Below are positions 20,571 to 31,759 of a DNA stretch of 64,000 nucleotides, one piece after another (within the stretch, counting starts at the first letter, position 1; each line of letters opens with the position of its first letter). The notes below the pieces were generated by a model. That model was not told the DNA's origin. It was given only the letters and a program-made list of their open reading frames with translations, and searched no databases. The stretch is taken from contig NC_058047.1 of NCBI RefSeq assembly GCF_020085105.1, positions 19,852,501 to 19,916,500 on the forward strand. Direction: 5' to 3'. A program made the translations under genes and the position numbers. The DNA comes from Siniperca chuatsi (taxonomy: Eukaryota; Chordata; Actinopteri; Centrarchiformes; Sinipercidae).

Positions 20571-20960
20571 TAAAGGGTCAGTTCACCCAAGTTACAAAAA
20601 AACAAAAAAACATTCTCTTATTTACTTCCTACAGTATCTAGCAATGTAGATAGTTTTGGTTATATTTATGCAGGTTTCTTCCTATACCCAATACAATAGA
20701 GGTGAAAGGAAAGCCACTTGTGTTCTTTAAAGCTCTAACAAATGACATTTTTAAAAAAACACTATCAACATGTCAAGAGATTCCAATCATAGTGCTAATT
20801 GGCAATTGTTAGAATGCTAACAAGCTAAACTAAGATGATGAGCATGGTAAACATACTTGCTAAACATCAGCACGTTAGCATTGTCGTTGATAACATGTTA
20901 GCATTTAGCTCAAAGCTTTGCTGTGTCTAAGTGCAGCCTCACAGAACTGCTAGCATGGCT
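20571..20960. repeat. Two adjoining teleost interspersed repeats
   Basis: 20571-20725 begins gggtcagttcacccaagtta and contains ctacagtatctagcaatgta and tacccaatacaatagaggtg, a layout I recall as a common fish repeat. 20790-20960 has gctaaacatcagcacgttag and acatgttagcatttagctc, related to 16450-16670. Confidence 0.5.
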
Positions 20961-21760
20961 ATAGAGTCTTAGTCTTGTTTAAATGCAACTTTTCAAAGCT
21001 GTGTTCACTAAAGAAATTTCATACACCTCCATTGCATTGGTTGGGAGGCAGAAATCTCACTGACACATATTTCAAAACTTCAGAGGTCAGAGGTTCTAGC
21101 GAGGTGAGCGGTGTTTGTTTTTCTATCTCTTTTTTTTTCTCTAAAACTTGGACAAATAAAATCCCAAACATCTGCATGGCTAGATACCGCTACAGGTAAG
21201 TGAGACGCTATGTTTTTTCGTAATTTAGCTGAGCCGATTTTTTAAGTCTTCTAGTGTAAATACAGTTCTCTTTCACTACAATCTTTGTTCTTAAACAACA
21301 TATATTGACTAGATAAAGACGTATTGTAGCTTTGTTTGTCCTCTCGCAGCCACTGAAGGCAGACTTGTTCTATGACTTGTAAAATAAAGTAACCTTGCTT
21401 CTTCAACTCACAAATCTGATTAGATGGGACATGGGAAAGACAAAATCCAGTTTTTACGATAGAAGACTGTCATCAACACAGGCATCACTGGCTTTCAAAA
21501 GGCAGGGAGGGAGAAGCTCTGCAGCTTGGATGAACTGGCCATTTGTGATTGCAAAAAAACAAAAATCGCGCTGCAGGGCTTCATTTAAGATTCCTCTCAG
21601 CGCACAAATTGTGTGCATATCACCAAATCCAAGCTGTGATATCTACATTTTCTGTGATATGTAAAAAAACAAAGAGGTTCTGAGGATGCATGTATGTTGA
21701 CAATCTTTCTGACTTCAAATGATCTTGAAAAGTTAAGCTCCCTGTAGCATAATCACAAAT

Positions 21761-21762
<2 letters not shown>

Positions 21763-21833
<71 letters not shown>

Positions 21834-21864
21834 TGAGTGAGTGTGAGTGTGAGTGTGAGTGTGA
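21763..21864. repeat. (GT)n microsatellite grading into GAGT/GTGAGT units
   Basis: An uninterrupted (GT)n from 21763 to 21830, then gagtgagtgagtgtgagtg units. Long open frames of His-Thr or Val-Ser here are artefacts of the repeat. Confidence 0.97.
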
Positions 21865-22619
21865 ATGAGGCATTCTGGTGTGACAAAGCAGCAAGCCCGG
21901 ACCCAACCCTGGGGCTCCATTATAGAAAACACACAACCACAAACACATACACACATGCCTGCACACCCACACTCACGTCATCTCTAAAAGCACATCATCC
22001 AGTAACATTTCAGTTGATATAATAGTTATCTCTGTCTGTAATAGTTAAACCCCACAGCAGTGTTGCCCTCCTTGGACCTGTATGACCCATAAACACTAAC
22101 GTCTTTCCTTGGTTACACTCTTACACAACACTTTACTGTACAGTACAGAGCAGGCCAGCATTATGTCATCATTAAGGCTGAAGAACCTTTTTAAACAGGG
22201 TCTGTATTTAGGCTTGATTGTTTCTTTCTGGGCCTGAGTAGCTACAGTACAGGTTTGCGTTACATTAAATCCCAGCACTAATGGCGGATTTTCAAAGTTA
22301 GTTTTGCTCAGTTATGCTGGGCTGGAGTGAAGGCCTGGAGACCCAACAGCTCAACAGCACGAGAAGTAGAGACCAACATACTTTCTGCATCGTCAAAGGC
22401 AGCGGTGGGGAATTAAGGCAGTTGTCCCCTCAAGATTTTACACGCAAAAGACTGCAACTCTGATTTGTGCCACTGACAGTTCAAGTCTCAGCCTGCTTAT
22501 AGATCTTCATTTAGTCTGTTTTCCGTCTTTTCATCAGATTTTCTCATTAGCCGTTTCACTGCAGAAGTGGCCCACTATGATATGATATAACAAACGGCCA
22601 CTCAGACGCTCTCAACGAA

Positions 22620-24767
22620 CTACTTGGGTGGTATGACAACAAGCGGAGGCCCTCTCCTCGGCCTCCACATCAGAACCTGGGCGTCGTTGGCATTGGGCCT
22701 CCCCATGGCGTTAGGAGGGATGGGCTCCATACGGGACAGCACCCGCGGCTGGTCCTGGTGCATCCGGCCTACCAGCCTGGCCCTGGAGCCCAGAGGCAGG
22801 GACGGATCCACCGCGATATCGACCCTCATCCTCCACTTGATGGTGTGGAGCAGGATCTTTTCCCTGGACGTGGTATTGAGTGCCACCAGCCAGGTAGTGA
22901 AGCTCTGGTCCCTTTTGATATTAGTCAGTAAGGGAGTGTTGGATTCACTGACTGGCACAGCCCAGGTGACGCTGGGGTAAAAATTGTCATTCATGCTTAC
23001 AATGAAGCGGGATGGCTTGGAGGTGGGGCCCACTATGGTGACAGTCTCTGTTGTGTTTCCGTACCAGGGGTAGCTCACACCGTCCGAGTCACTGATTGCC
23101 CTCACCAGGCCTTCTCGTAGCTGAGGCAGCTCCCAGCTCGACCTGAGAGGAGACAGACAGTATATGGACACAAAGAGATTTCTGGGTAACTGTGTGCCAA
23201 TAATTTAAAGGATATGGCTGGTGATCTTTTTATTACTATCAACAAATCCCATGAAAAGACCAAAACAAACAATGAATTACTACTAACAAGTATTGTTATC
23301 CCTTTCGTTGATTCATTGATTAGTCAATGGACAGAAAACTATAAGACTATTTTGTTAATTATCAAATTATATTATTAATCATTTACGTCATTTATGAGAC
23401 AAAAATAGCCAACCATTTTGACGTCCCAGCTTCTCAAATGTGTGGATTTGTTGCTTTTTTCTGTATCTCACTGTGAATTTTATACTTTTTTGGGTTTAGA
23501 ACTGTTGTTTTGCCAAATCAAGCAAATCGAAAACAGTGATCATCTGGGAAACTGTAAAGGTAATTCCTCACCATTTTTAAACATTTTTTAGACTAAATGA
23601 TTCATTCAAGACCTGACAAATTAATTGATAAAGAAAAGCCCTACTTTCACAGCAAGAAACATTATGAGCCACTAGTCAATTTGGGAATCATAGCAGTTCC
23701 ACTATTTTGAATTTTTGACTCTTATATTCATATTTGGATAAAGGATTGTTGGCATACTCATGCGTCTGAGGTATGAAAAGTTGTAAATTTTGGTTTAAAA
23801 GGAAAATATCAGAAGTAGCAAGATCATTTCAGAAAGACTTGAAGAATTCTTATCCAGACACAAGTTTGCAATGAGACTACACGAGCCTCCTATAAATGAT
23901 GTCTAGTGTGTAAGTGGATTATCATCGTCTCTTTGTTGTGCCCAACAGTTTTTGTCATCTGGTGGCCCCGTTTCCAGCTATTTGTTATGCTTCCATGACC
24001 AATCTGATGTCAGCCCACCCTAAGTGTCATCCTCTCACCCCTACACCCACCCACTCCCTAAACCCAGCAGGATTAAACACCCCCTCACATATGCCCTCCA
24101 GATAATATGTGTGTGTGTGTGTGTGTGTGTGTCGTGGGGGTGTGGGGGAGGACATGTCTCCGTGGGCACAATTTGAGTGTGAGAGCATCAACTGTTGTTT
24201 AGCTCCTTTAATAGCAGCTTTTCTATTTAGGTGCCAAAGTCACAGGAACAGAATCTGTCGGTGGGCGTTTGAATGAAGGAGGCTGACAAGCACAGTTAAC
24301 CTGCTGCGTGCGCAAATGCTCCTCTATGCAACTCAGTGTGATGCACAAGCATGAACACGTTATTATACAGACTGTACAAGCATGCACGCACACCCTCACG
24401 CAGGCTATAACGCACGCACTGCACGCGCACACCTTTTTTTGTGTCTGAAAGCACGTCACAGGGGTGTAATGGGGACGCAGGTGACAGAGGTGTGAACTCA
24501 CATGCCGACGTCTCCATAGGTGTTGTAAAATTCCATCTGGGTGCACGCCTGGATCCAGCCCACCACCCATGTCTCATTGCGCGGAATAGGGGGCATCACA
24601 ATCCGCGCCGAGGCTTTGAAATAGGGCGTCTTGTATCGAAGCACTATGGGCGAGTTCTCCTCAATGACAGTCGGGCAGTGGTCTATGGTGGCGGACAGGT
24701 CGTACACCACGATGTTCTCTCGTTTGATGCGTGACTTGTTACAGGCAATGCTCTGGATGCAGCCCAT
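22620..24767 (-). CDS. fam78b: FAM78 family protein (probably FAM78B)
   Basis: Conserved vertebrate protein without an assigned biochemical function. Two coding exons on the minus strand: 24767-24502 and 23142-22620. The donor (GGCAT/gtgagt) and acceptor (ctctcag/GTCGAG) join in phase to give 262 residues (FAM78B about 261). Landmarks: MGCIQSIAC start, RENIVVYD, SPIVLRYKTPYFKASARIVM, WVVGWIQACTQMEFYNTYGD, SSWELPQLREG, DSDGVSYPWYGNTTETVTI, MNDNFYPSVTWAVPVSESN, KRDQSFTTWLVALNTT and the C-terminal LMWRPRRGPPLVVIPPK. The start at 24767 follows the family opening. The frame stays open upstream, with another ATG at 24878 that would add 37 mainly hydrophobic residues. FAM78A is the alternative paralogue. 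The gene is convergent with slc35a3. Confidence 0.9.
23207..23660. repeat. Two MITE remnants in the fam78b intron
   Basis: 23207-23280 matches one terminal arm of the inverted-repeat element at 61440-62000 (ctggtgat, tcaacaaatcccatgaaaag, accaaaacaaacaatg). 23290-23655 is a degenerate copy of the 12389-12695 family (tcattgattagtcaatggac, cttctcaaatgtgtggat, tgccaaatcaagcaaatcg). Confidence 0.55.
24110..24132. repeat. Short (GT)n microsatellite
   Basis: Run of gt units inside the fam78b intron. Confidence 0.9.
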
Positions 24768-25450
24768 GGCTGTGCAGGTAAAGGTGATGGTCAGCAGCAG
24801 CCAAGAGAGCCTGCCAGGCCTGGGGAACAGCACTGCTGACTGGGACTCGACCAGTATCAACACTATGAGGCCGTGCATCAGATGAAACTGTAAGGCAAAG
24901 GTGGGTGCTACCACGCTGTAGGCCCAAATCAGAATCACAATAAGGCTTCAGTGAGATCACAGGAGAGCTGGGTCCAGTGAGACCAGGATCCAGGTTCAAT
25001 CCCCCTGCTGATGTAGCCTATGGGCACATCAATCCGCTCCAGGGGTGCTGTTCTGTGGCTAAGCCGGTGCTCTGACCTCTCTGGAGTCTGCAAGCCACAA
25101 GAGAAATACCCTGCAGTGATTAAAAAAGTATCACATGAATTTTTGATACAGGTATGATTGTATCGTCTCCACTCAAACAGTGCACACTGTCTGTTTCCGT
25201 GTGCCCTCTCCTCAAGGATCCAACCCGCCTGCGCTCCTGCTTGAACCCCTGCCCGTAACCTTTGATCCTCTTCTTTCTTCCCCGAGCTGTCATGTCACAA
25301 GAGGCGTCCGGGGACCGGCGGACACGGGGGCGCCGGTAGGGGGACCCGGTGTTTGGGCGGCGAGGCTTGTTGATGCGGCACTGTACATGAGATGCTGCTG
25401 CTGCCTATAACCCGAGCGGCGGCGTTACTGTCCGTCATGCCTGTCGACTC
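24768..25450 (-). promoter_or_regulatory. fam78b 5' region with a CpG-rich stretch
   Basis: The reading frame upstream of the ATG stays open to 24938. Minus-strand acceptor-like sites (ccttacag before 24888; cctacag before about 24920) suggest that an upstream non-coding exon splices here. 25300-25450 is distinctly CpG-rich (ggcgtccggggaccggcgga; gagcggcggcgttac) and is the best promoter or first-exon candidate. The transcription start is not resolvable by eye. Confidence 0.4.
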
Positions 25451-28240
25451 GACGGGAGGGAAACCCGGTGAAACAAACAAAACATGGGAGTCCGAGCATC
25501 TGTGATGCGAAAAACAGCTTCCTCTTGCAGAGTCAGACGACACAGGCGGGTTGTTCCCGATCAAAACGAGTGAGAAAATGAGGTGCAAATAAACCGACCG
25601 TCAACATCTGCTATAGACTGATGAAACAATGACATTAGGGCTAAAAAAAATCAGATAAACAGTGGCACAGTAACCGTGTAGGGAAGCGTTCGCCACTCGG
25701 CATCCTCATTTGATGAAAGCTGCATGGCTGTGTGTCGCTGTTCAGCCTGCGTGGTGCTGAAGATGCTGAATGGACCAATGAACGGCAGAGGGAGACTGAA
25801 GGCGTGGGAGTGCCCGCGTCTGCACAGTAGTAGCTTTGCGACCTCTTTCCTCCATATTGGAATAATGCTTTCTAATCGCATAAACACAAAGCAGACAAGG
25901 CTCAGATAAGCCCCCACTGGATGGGCTGTAATTCTTTCTAATGGGGCAGCAAGATAAGAAGCAACAGGTAGTCTTTGCTACATCTCAAGAATGATTTTTG
26001 GAAGTATTTAGCCCAGATGTTGTGCTTATAAAACCTCACTCCATATATTAATGTTAATACATTAATAATACACCATCTGTAGTTAAATAGAAAGAGATGG
26101 GGTGTTTCTAATTGTGTAGAGAAACATTTGATTGGTTAGTGGCAGTCAGCTGCCAGAGGCATTAATGACACTTCAAAGTAAAACTGTCACAGTCTCACCA
26201 CAAGGTAGCCTACATTAGTAGCTGTTCCAGTGCATGATCTTCCTCAATAGGGTTTTTTTCCCCAGTTATCATGGAATTGTAGATGTTCAAATTTCCATTT
26301 TTCTGAGCATTTTAAAGACTTCTCCTCCATGCTGGCTTAAAAGTTGATATGAATATGAATAACACGCCACTGTCTTAAATCATTTGACTTTTTTCTTTCC
26401 CTCGTCATTTCACGCCATTTAGTCTACTGACATATATTGTGACACAGCATGTCATTTTACGCGCGAATATCATAGAGAAAAATATGTCAGGTAGTATAGA
26501 GTGTTTTTCTGTCATCCGTTTTTCTGTCATCCGTCTCACGCACTTCTGACGGAACAGATATGCTCCTACTGTATATTAATCACTACAGCTGTCTACACAG
26601 CCTATATACACGCTATACACGCGTAAAAGCAACACTTTACTCTTCAAGTCTATTTTGTTTTACGCGCATAACTACAATGATTGTATGTTGCGGCTCTGAG
26701 TGCTGACAAAAGGCGGGTGACCTACATTCAATACTGTGCCTGAACGCATCCTGTGTAGACACAGAGGGAGCACCGAAGCTGCTACTGCTCTGCTAACGTG
26801 CTGCTCACGCGACGCCTCCTGTGTAGACAGGTGGAAAACATACCTGTGGTGGAAGGGAGTCTACGAACATAACAGATGAAAACAACGCTTATCTTCCAGT
26901 TTATGCTTGCTAAACAGGCGTTTTAATAAATTACTCTTATTATTGGCATTTTACTCGGGAAGGTTTTAGCCTACTGCATAAAACCTACAGTATCGAACAT
27001 AGTTCTCGTTAACTCGAGTAATAACTTTCACTTCACCTGGGTTCATTGTCTCCTCCGTGCCCTTAAACAAGCCTTAAGAGTCTTGGATAAGAAAGCATAA
27101 TTATTGTGATATACTTTGTGAATTTAACATGTTGAGCTTCGGAAATGTTATTTTGTATTCCGATTTTTTAAAAATTGTGTGTGTGTGTGTGTGTGTGTGT
27201 TTAAAAAAGCTCACAATACTGCCCCTCCACCACTGGAAAGTTTAGTTGAACTTTGCTCAGAGCACATGATCAGAGCTTCAAGGACATTGTTGCCCTACCT
27301 GCCCAGGGACTGCAGATGTAAAGTAGGTAGTAGCTAAATCTGTTACAAAGCATCTCTTTTCTCTGTATGAGAATTTGTTCTCATACCCAAAAAAAAACTT
27401 GTTTTGTTATTTGTAGTGTCAAAGGTCAAGTAGAATCTTAGCTTTCTCTGTTTCTAATCTGTGAGATGCATAAGAGTGGTTGATTGATCTTAGAAATGTC
27501 AATAACAGATACTTTTCTGTTAGTACTGTAAAAAACTAGGAACAGACATACAATTTAGGAACTGGAGTAATCATCATACTCAAGGATTTAGGAAATATTG
27601 AACTATATCATCACATAATGAGGGGTCATTTTAGGCCTTAAACGCAGAATGATTAGGAGTTTCCTAAAAAAAAAAACAATGTATAGACTCATACAAAAAT
27701 AATCCCTCTCAATCATTACTTATGACCCACTAGAAGTGTGCAGCAGTGTTTGTATCTGCAGAGACCCTGCTCTCTGCCTATATTTTCTTATTTTGCTGTG
27801 TTCAGGATGTTTCTGGGCATCAACGTTTGGGCAGTGGGTGTGTAGCCCCCAGCCAATAACAGCGTGCAGGGTGTGAGGAAGCTACGACAACTGAGGACAC
27901 AGCGCTGAAAAACGCAAATATAGCAAGGCGAAACACCAAGCGGACAAAGCTCGTTCCAAAATGAGAGTGAATCTGGGGTTGGCTTTTACCCATTGGTGAG
28001 CACTGAAGGAGAGGATGGGCATGAAGAGCAACACGGAGTGGGCCTGTTTTCTGTTGGACTGGTAGGTGCCAGCAGTTAGCTAGCTTGCTAAAGTATCAGC
28101 TTTTCCAATACAACAAATGTAACATTCCAAAAATAGTAGCTAGCAGTGTATGTACACACTAAGTCCTACTGCTATCAACCAATGCAAATATCTTTGTTTT
28201 GAGAGAATAACCCTTGAGGTCTGTAGTGCTGAGTTTGAGT
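25451..28240. other. Intergenic upstream of fam78b, no gene seen
   Basis: No splice-bounded coding exon found on either strand. A (GT)n tract lies at 27174-27200. 27220-27330 includes cctacctgcccagggactgc, which may be a LINE 3' remnant. 27840-28060 has CCAAT-like words and looks like another repeat. All of these are low-confidence readings. Confidence 0.4.
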
Positions 28241-28245
28241 TTAGA

Positions 28246-28721
28246 ACATATGTATAAAGATGGATGACACATCTCCACCTTCTCCCAATGTACAAAGATG
28301 AAGCCAAAATATCCCGGATAAGGGAGCTGCCATCTTGTGCTGGTGATGTAATTTGGAACCAGAGTCTGCACAGTAGTGATTGAGTTGTAGCCGCGGTATC
28401 GAGGTCCCACCCATACACCCGGCCGACTCAATCGCGAGCCGGCCTCAGCTGTCAATCATGACGTGTAACCCCCTTTTTATAGCATCAAATAACTAATTTA
28501 AACCAAACTTAACAGAAAAATACATCAGCGTGATATGAACTACCTAAAATGACAGAAACCATCTTTAGGAAAAATTTATTTGACGTGTACTTTGATTTTT
28601 TTGTTTGGCCCATGTCCCATCTGCTAACATGGAGGGGGTGGGGTTTATGACCTATACTGCAGCCAGCCACCAGGGGGCGATCAAGACGTTTTGGCTTGGC
28701 ATCTTTATATACAGTCTATGA
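28246..28721. repeat. MITE with TATAAAGATG inverted ends
   Basis: The left end (tatgtataaagatggatgac) and the right end (catctttatatacagtctat) are inverted copies. The interior has gccagccaccagggggcgat and tcaatcatgacgtgtaacc, words I recall from an abundant percomorph non-autonomous element. No coding capacity. It marks the left border of the TE-rich block. Confidence 0.65.
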
Positions 28722-29194
28722 TTAAGAATAAGTTGATTGTCGGAGACTCAGTGCTAGTGTCTGTAATGAGCTGGTATATAGCTGACGATAGCTAACATTC
28801 CTGTTGTCAGTGTATTTTTTTTCTAACGTGAAGAACTGATACAACAACGTTGTCATATACAGCATTGGGCGTGTGCTTCTGGTGTCATTGACCTGGGGAG
28901 GAGGATCTGACTTTGAATGTTGTGTTTACAAACTGCAACCAACAAATCTCATTCTGCCTTCAAGCAGAATCTCTCACATTTGTTTTTGATGGTGAGTTGT
29001 CATTGTCCCACAACTAAAAATAAGTGCACACTATTTTTCAAATACTTTTTTATTTAATTCCATTTCAACCTGAATTGTCTTAAAGGATGCCGTCCACCAT
29101 GGCTCAGAAAGGAAACGCTCACCAGGGAAACACAAACACAGAATTTCACCCTAAAAAGATTAAAATGTTGGAAAATTCTTGCTAAATTATCCAG

Positions 29195-29400
29195 ATATGA
29201 TTTAAGAGACAGTGTTGAAATGGCTTGAGGATTATTTACATCATAGACAGCAATATGTTACTATCCAAAAACAAGTCTGACACAGTTACAAAACCACGTG
29301 GAGTTCCTCAAGATTCTATTCTTGGACCAAATGCCTCTGACACAGTACTGCCAATACTTTCTGCAGATGACTTCCTATCTTTCAATAAGTGTAATAAGTT
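29195..29400 (+). pseudogene. LINE reverse-transcriptase fragment
   Basis: The plus-strand translation contains a degenerate reverse-transcriptase signature: a KPRGVPQDSILGP block (the family form is GVPQGSILGP), and a little further on SADDF, a remnant of the YADD active site. The text between is shortened and there is no complete frame. Dead fragment of a non-LTR retrotransposon. Confidence 0.7.
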
Positions 29401-29466
29401 TGCATACAGTCCGCAACTTATAGTGTAGCTTCCCGCAATGTACGGTGAAGGGGTGGATAGTAACCC

Positions 29467-29620
29467 ATGGTGGAGGAAGTATTCAGATCCTTTACTTAAG
29501 TAAAAGTACTAATACCACACTGTAAAAATAGTCTGTTACAAATGAAAGTCCTGCATTGAGAATGTTACTTGAGTAAAAGTATGTAAGTATAATCAGGAAA
29601 ATGTACTTAAGTAAGTAGCA
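29467..29620. repeat. 'acttaagtaaaagta' fish repeat
   Basis: Contains ggtggaggaagtattcagat, cctttacttaagtaaaagta and gaaagtcctgcattgagaat, a hallmark of a repeat I recall as widespread in teleosts. A related copy in the opposite sense lies at 54522-54842. Confidence 0.6.
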
Positions 29621-29639
29621 TTATTGCTTGGACTGTACT

Positions 29640-30290
29640 GACTGGGATGTTTTCAGGACTGCTACCAACTGGATAAGTTCACAGAGGCTGTGATGTCATT
29701 CATCAGCTTCTGTGAGGACTGCTATATACCATCACGCACAGGGTGAGTCATAACAATGACAACTCCTGGTTCACAGCTAAACTCAGACAGCTATGGTTGG
29801 AAATGGAAAAAGCATTGAGGAGTGGAGACAGGGATAGGTTTAGGGAGTCAAAGTACAGGTTTAGCAAGGCGGTGAGAAAAGCTAAATGACTGTACTCAGA
29901 GAGACTACAACACCAGTTCTCAGCCAACGACTCTGCTTCTGTCTGGAAGGAGCTCAGACAGATCACCAACTACAAACCTTTAAGGTCCTACTCTATTAAC
30001 GACTTGCACCTGGCCAATGAATTCAACTGTCGCTTTCAGAGACAGTGGGACAGTCCTGACACCATCCCCCGTGACTCCATCCACCAACTCCAGCCCACCA
30101 GCTCCACCTCCCCCACCTCAGCAGGGGCCTGGGCATCTCCACAACTGCCCACCCCAGAGGCTCCCCCCTCCCCTACTGCAACAACGACTCTCTCGATCCT
30201 GGAGAAGGATGTCAACAGACTCACTGTGCTGATCAGCTGTCTCACTGGAGACATGCCATGTGCCATGTGGTACTGAGTCTTTTGAGTGCC
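29640..30290 (+). pseudogene. L2/Rex-like LINE ORF2 fragment
   Basis: Broken plus-strand reading with NDNSWFTAKLRQLWLEMEKA, then SGDRDRFRESKYRFSKAVRK, a stop, then QFSANDSASVWKELRQITNY and DLHLANEFNCRFQRQ. This is the linker between endonuclease and reverse transcriptase in fish L2/Maui-type LINEs, followed by the usual proline-rich stretch. Stops interrupt it, and neither the endonuclease nor the polymerase core is present. Confidence 0.7.
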
Positions 30291-30889
30291 TTGTGTTGTC
30301 CCGCCTCAGATCCATCACAGACTTCCTGTACAAGGAAAAGTACTTAGTTACATTCCACTACTGGATTGAATGATGTTTGTTCATTTGCGCAACCATGTAT
30401 TTGCTATAACAATGAAAATATTTGAAAAACAGTTATAAACAAGGAATGATGCAATCCATTAAATCTTAACTCTCTGTTAGCAAAATCCAATGGATGTAAA
30501 ATGATTATCATGTCAAATGTGACACATTTTATTTAATGTGACAGAAAAAAAACACACAGTAACACCAGTGACACAATGAAACACCAGTGACATACACAAG
30601 ACCAAAGATCCTTATTCTTCAACTCTAATTAAATAGATGAGACTAAATTGTTATATTTGGCATAAAATCAAAGACTATCATTGACATTTAGTGAAAGCAC
30701 TTAGTAAAAGTTCATTTTAATATCAGAGTTTAACTCGATTAGAAAACAACTAAAATGTCCAACAAAGTAGGATACATTGTCTAAACTACAATTGTTCACT
30801 ACTATTTTATGTCATGCTATGTTACTAGGTTATGACTAAGAGGGATAAACTTGGAACTGTCCCTATTTTACATTTCATGGTGCCTTATT

Positions 30890-31660
30890 TTACTTGTGCT
30901 GCTGCCCCATAATGAACTCCCACAACTGCTGATCAATCTGAACTGAACGCTCATTCAGTGCCAGGTAGGGTTCATCGTCATATTGCACAACACACCACTG
31001 CCCACTGTGATGCTGTTCGATGACATTAGGTCTGAAATCTTTTCCTGTTTGACTGATTGCATCCATACAAGAGTAACCTCCTCTAGACTGTGGTATGGAC
31101 AAACAAACACCCCCTCAGCAGCCTGGCAGAAACAGCTTATGTCCCTGTATTTGAGAATGCTGGGAGAAACGCTGAGGACCTCATGCATTTTCATTGTGCC
31201 TTTAATGGTGAACATGGGCACTTACCTTAAACCTTCATCCTTCTTCTCAACTCTCTCCTTACTCATGTAATAGAGTTTCACCTTGCTTTTATCCTTCAGC
31301 AGCTGGAAAAAGCTCTGTGCATCAGGGATATCTTTCCTTTGACAAACTAATGTGTCAGCTGTTCTCTTCAGTGCAGCCCCCACTCCATCTGGTGCGCCCT
31401 TTCTGTGGCTTGCCTCGAAGAAGTTCCATGTCATTGTTGAGAAACCCCTCTGGTGTGACTCAGTGGATATGATGAAAACGTTTGAGAGGTTTTTGTATTG
31501 GGTGGCAGGTTCATCACAATAGTTGGATGGTTTTGGACATAAGTGTGGTCCTTTGCCACGAAGTGAAGAATGAACCTTTATAGCTGGTGGGACATGCCTT
31601 CTACTGGGGGACATGGTACAGAAGGGCATGGGGGCCTGGTTTGCCAGATAAAGCACTCTG
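30890..31660 (-). pseudogene. Broken copy of an unnamed multicopy fish ORF
   Basis: The minus-strand reading is split over at least three pieces: 31656-31222 (FSTMTWNFFEASHRKGAPDG, then VGAALKRTADTLV and DAQSFFQLLKDKSKVKLYY), 31221-30955 (IKGTMKMHEVLSVSP, ILKYRDISCFCQAAEGVFVC) and 31102-30890 (HHSGQWCVVQYDDEPYLAL). The pieces sit in series but in different frames, so the gene is not functional. I recall similar sequences recurring in fish and cnidarian genomes as uncharacterised, possibly transposon-borne proteins. Conserved His, Gly and Cys residues and the 'GxWCVVxYDDxPY' block suggest a folded domain, but I cannot name it and assign no function. Confidence 0.55.
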
Positions 31661-31759
31661 GTGTGGAGGGTCCCTTACTGATGTGACCCACCCAAAGTGG
31701 ACTTACTAGATTTCATTGTGAGTATTTACAAGCATTGTTCTCGCTGAAATCGATGTGGA

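Larger units (their letters stand above)
18931..22619. other. Intergenic, slc35a3 to fam78b
   Basis: No gene supported. It contains a fish repeat at 20571-20725 (ggtcagttcacccaagttac; cctatacccaatacaatag), a 'gttagcat' repeat at 20790-20960 and the long (GT)n at 21763-21860. Its right-hand end should include the fam78b 3' UTR (minus strand), whose end I cannot place. Confidence 0.55.

Noticed and set aside
21620..21972. His-Thr repeat ORFs on the minus strand
   Set aside because: Direct translation of the (GT)n microsatellite.
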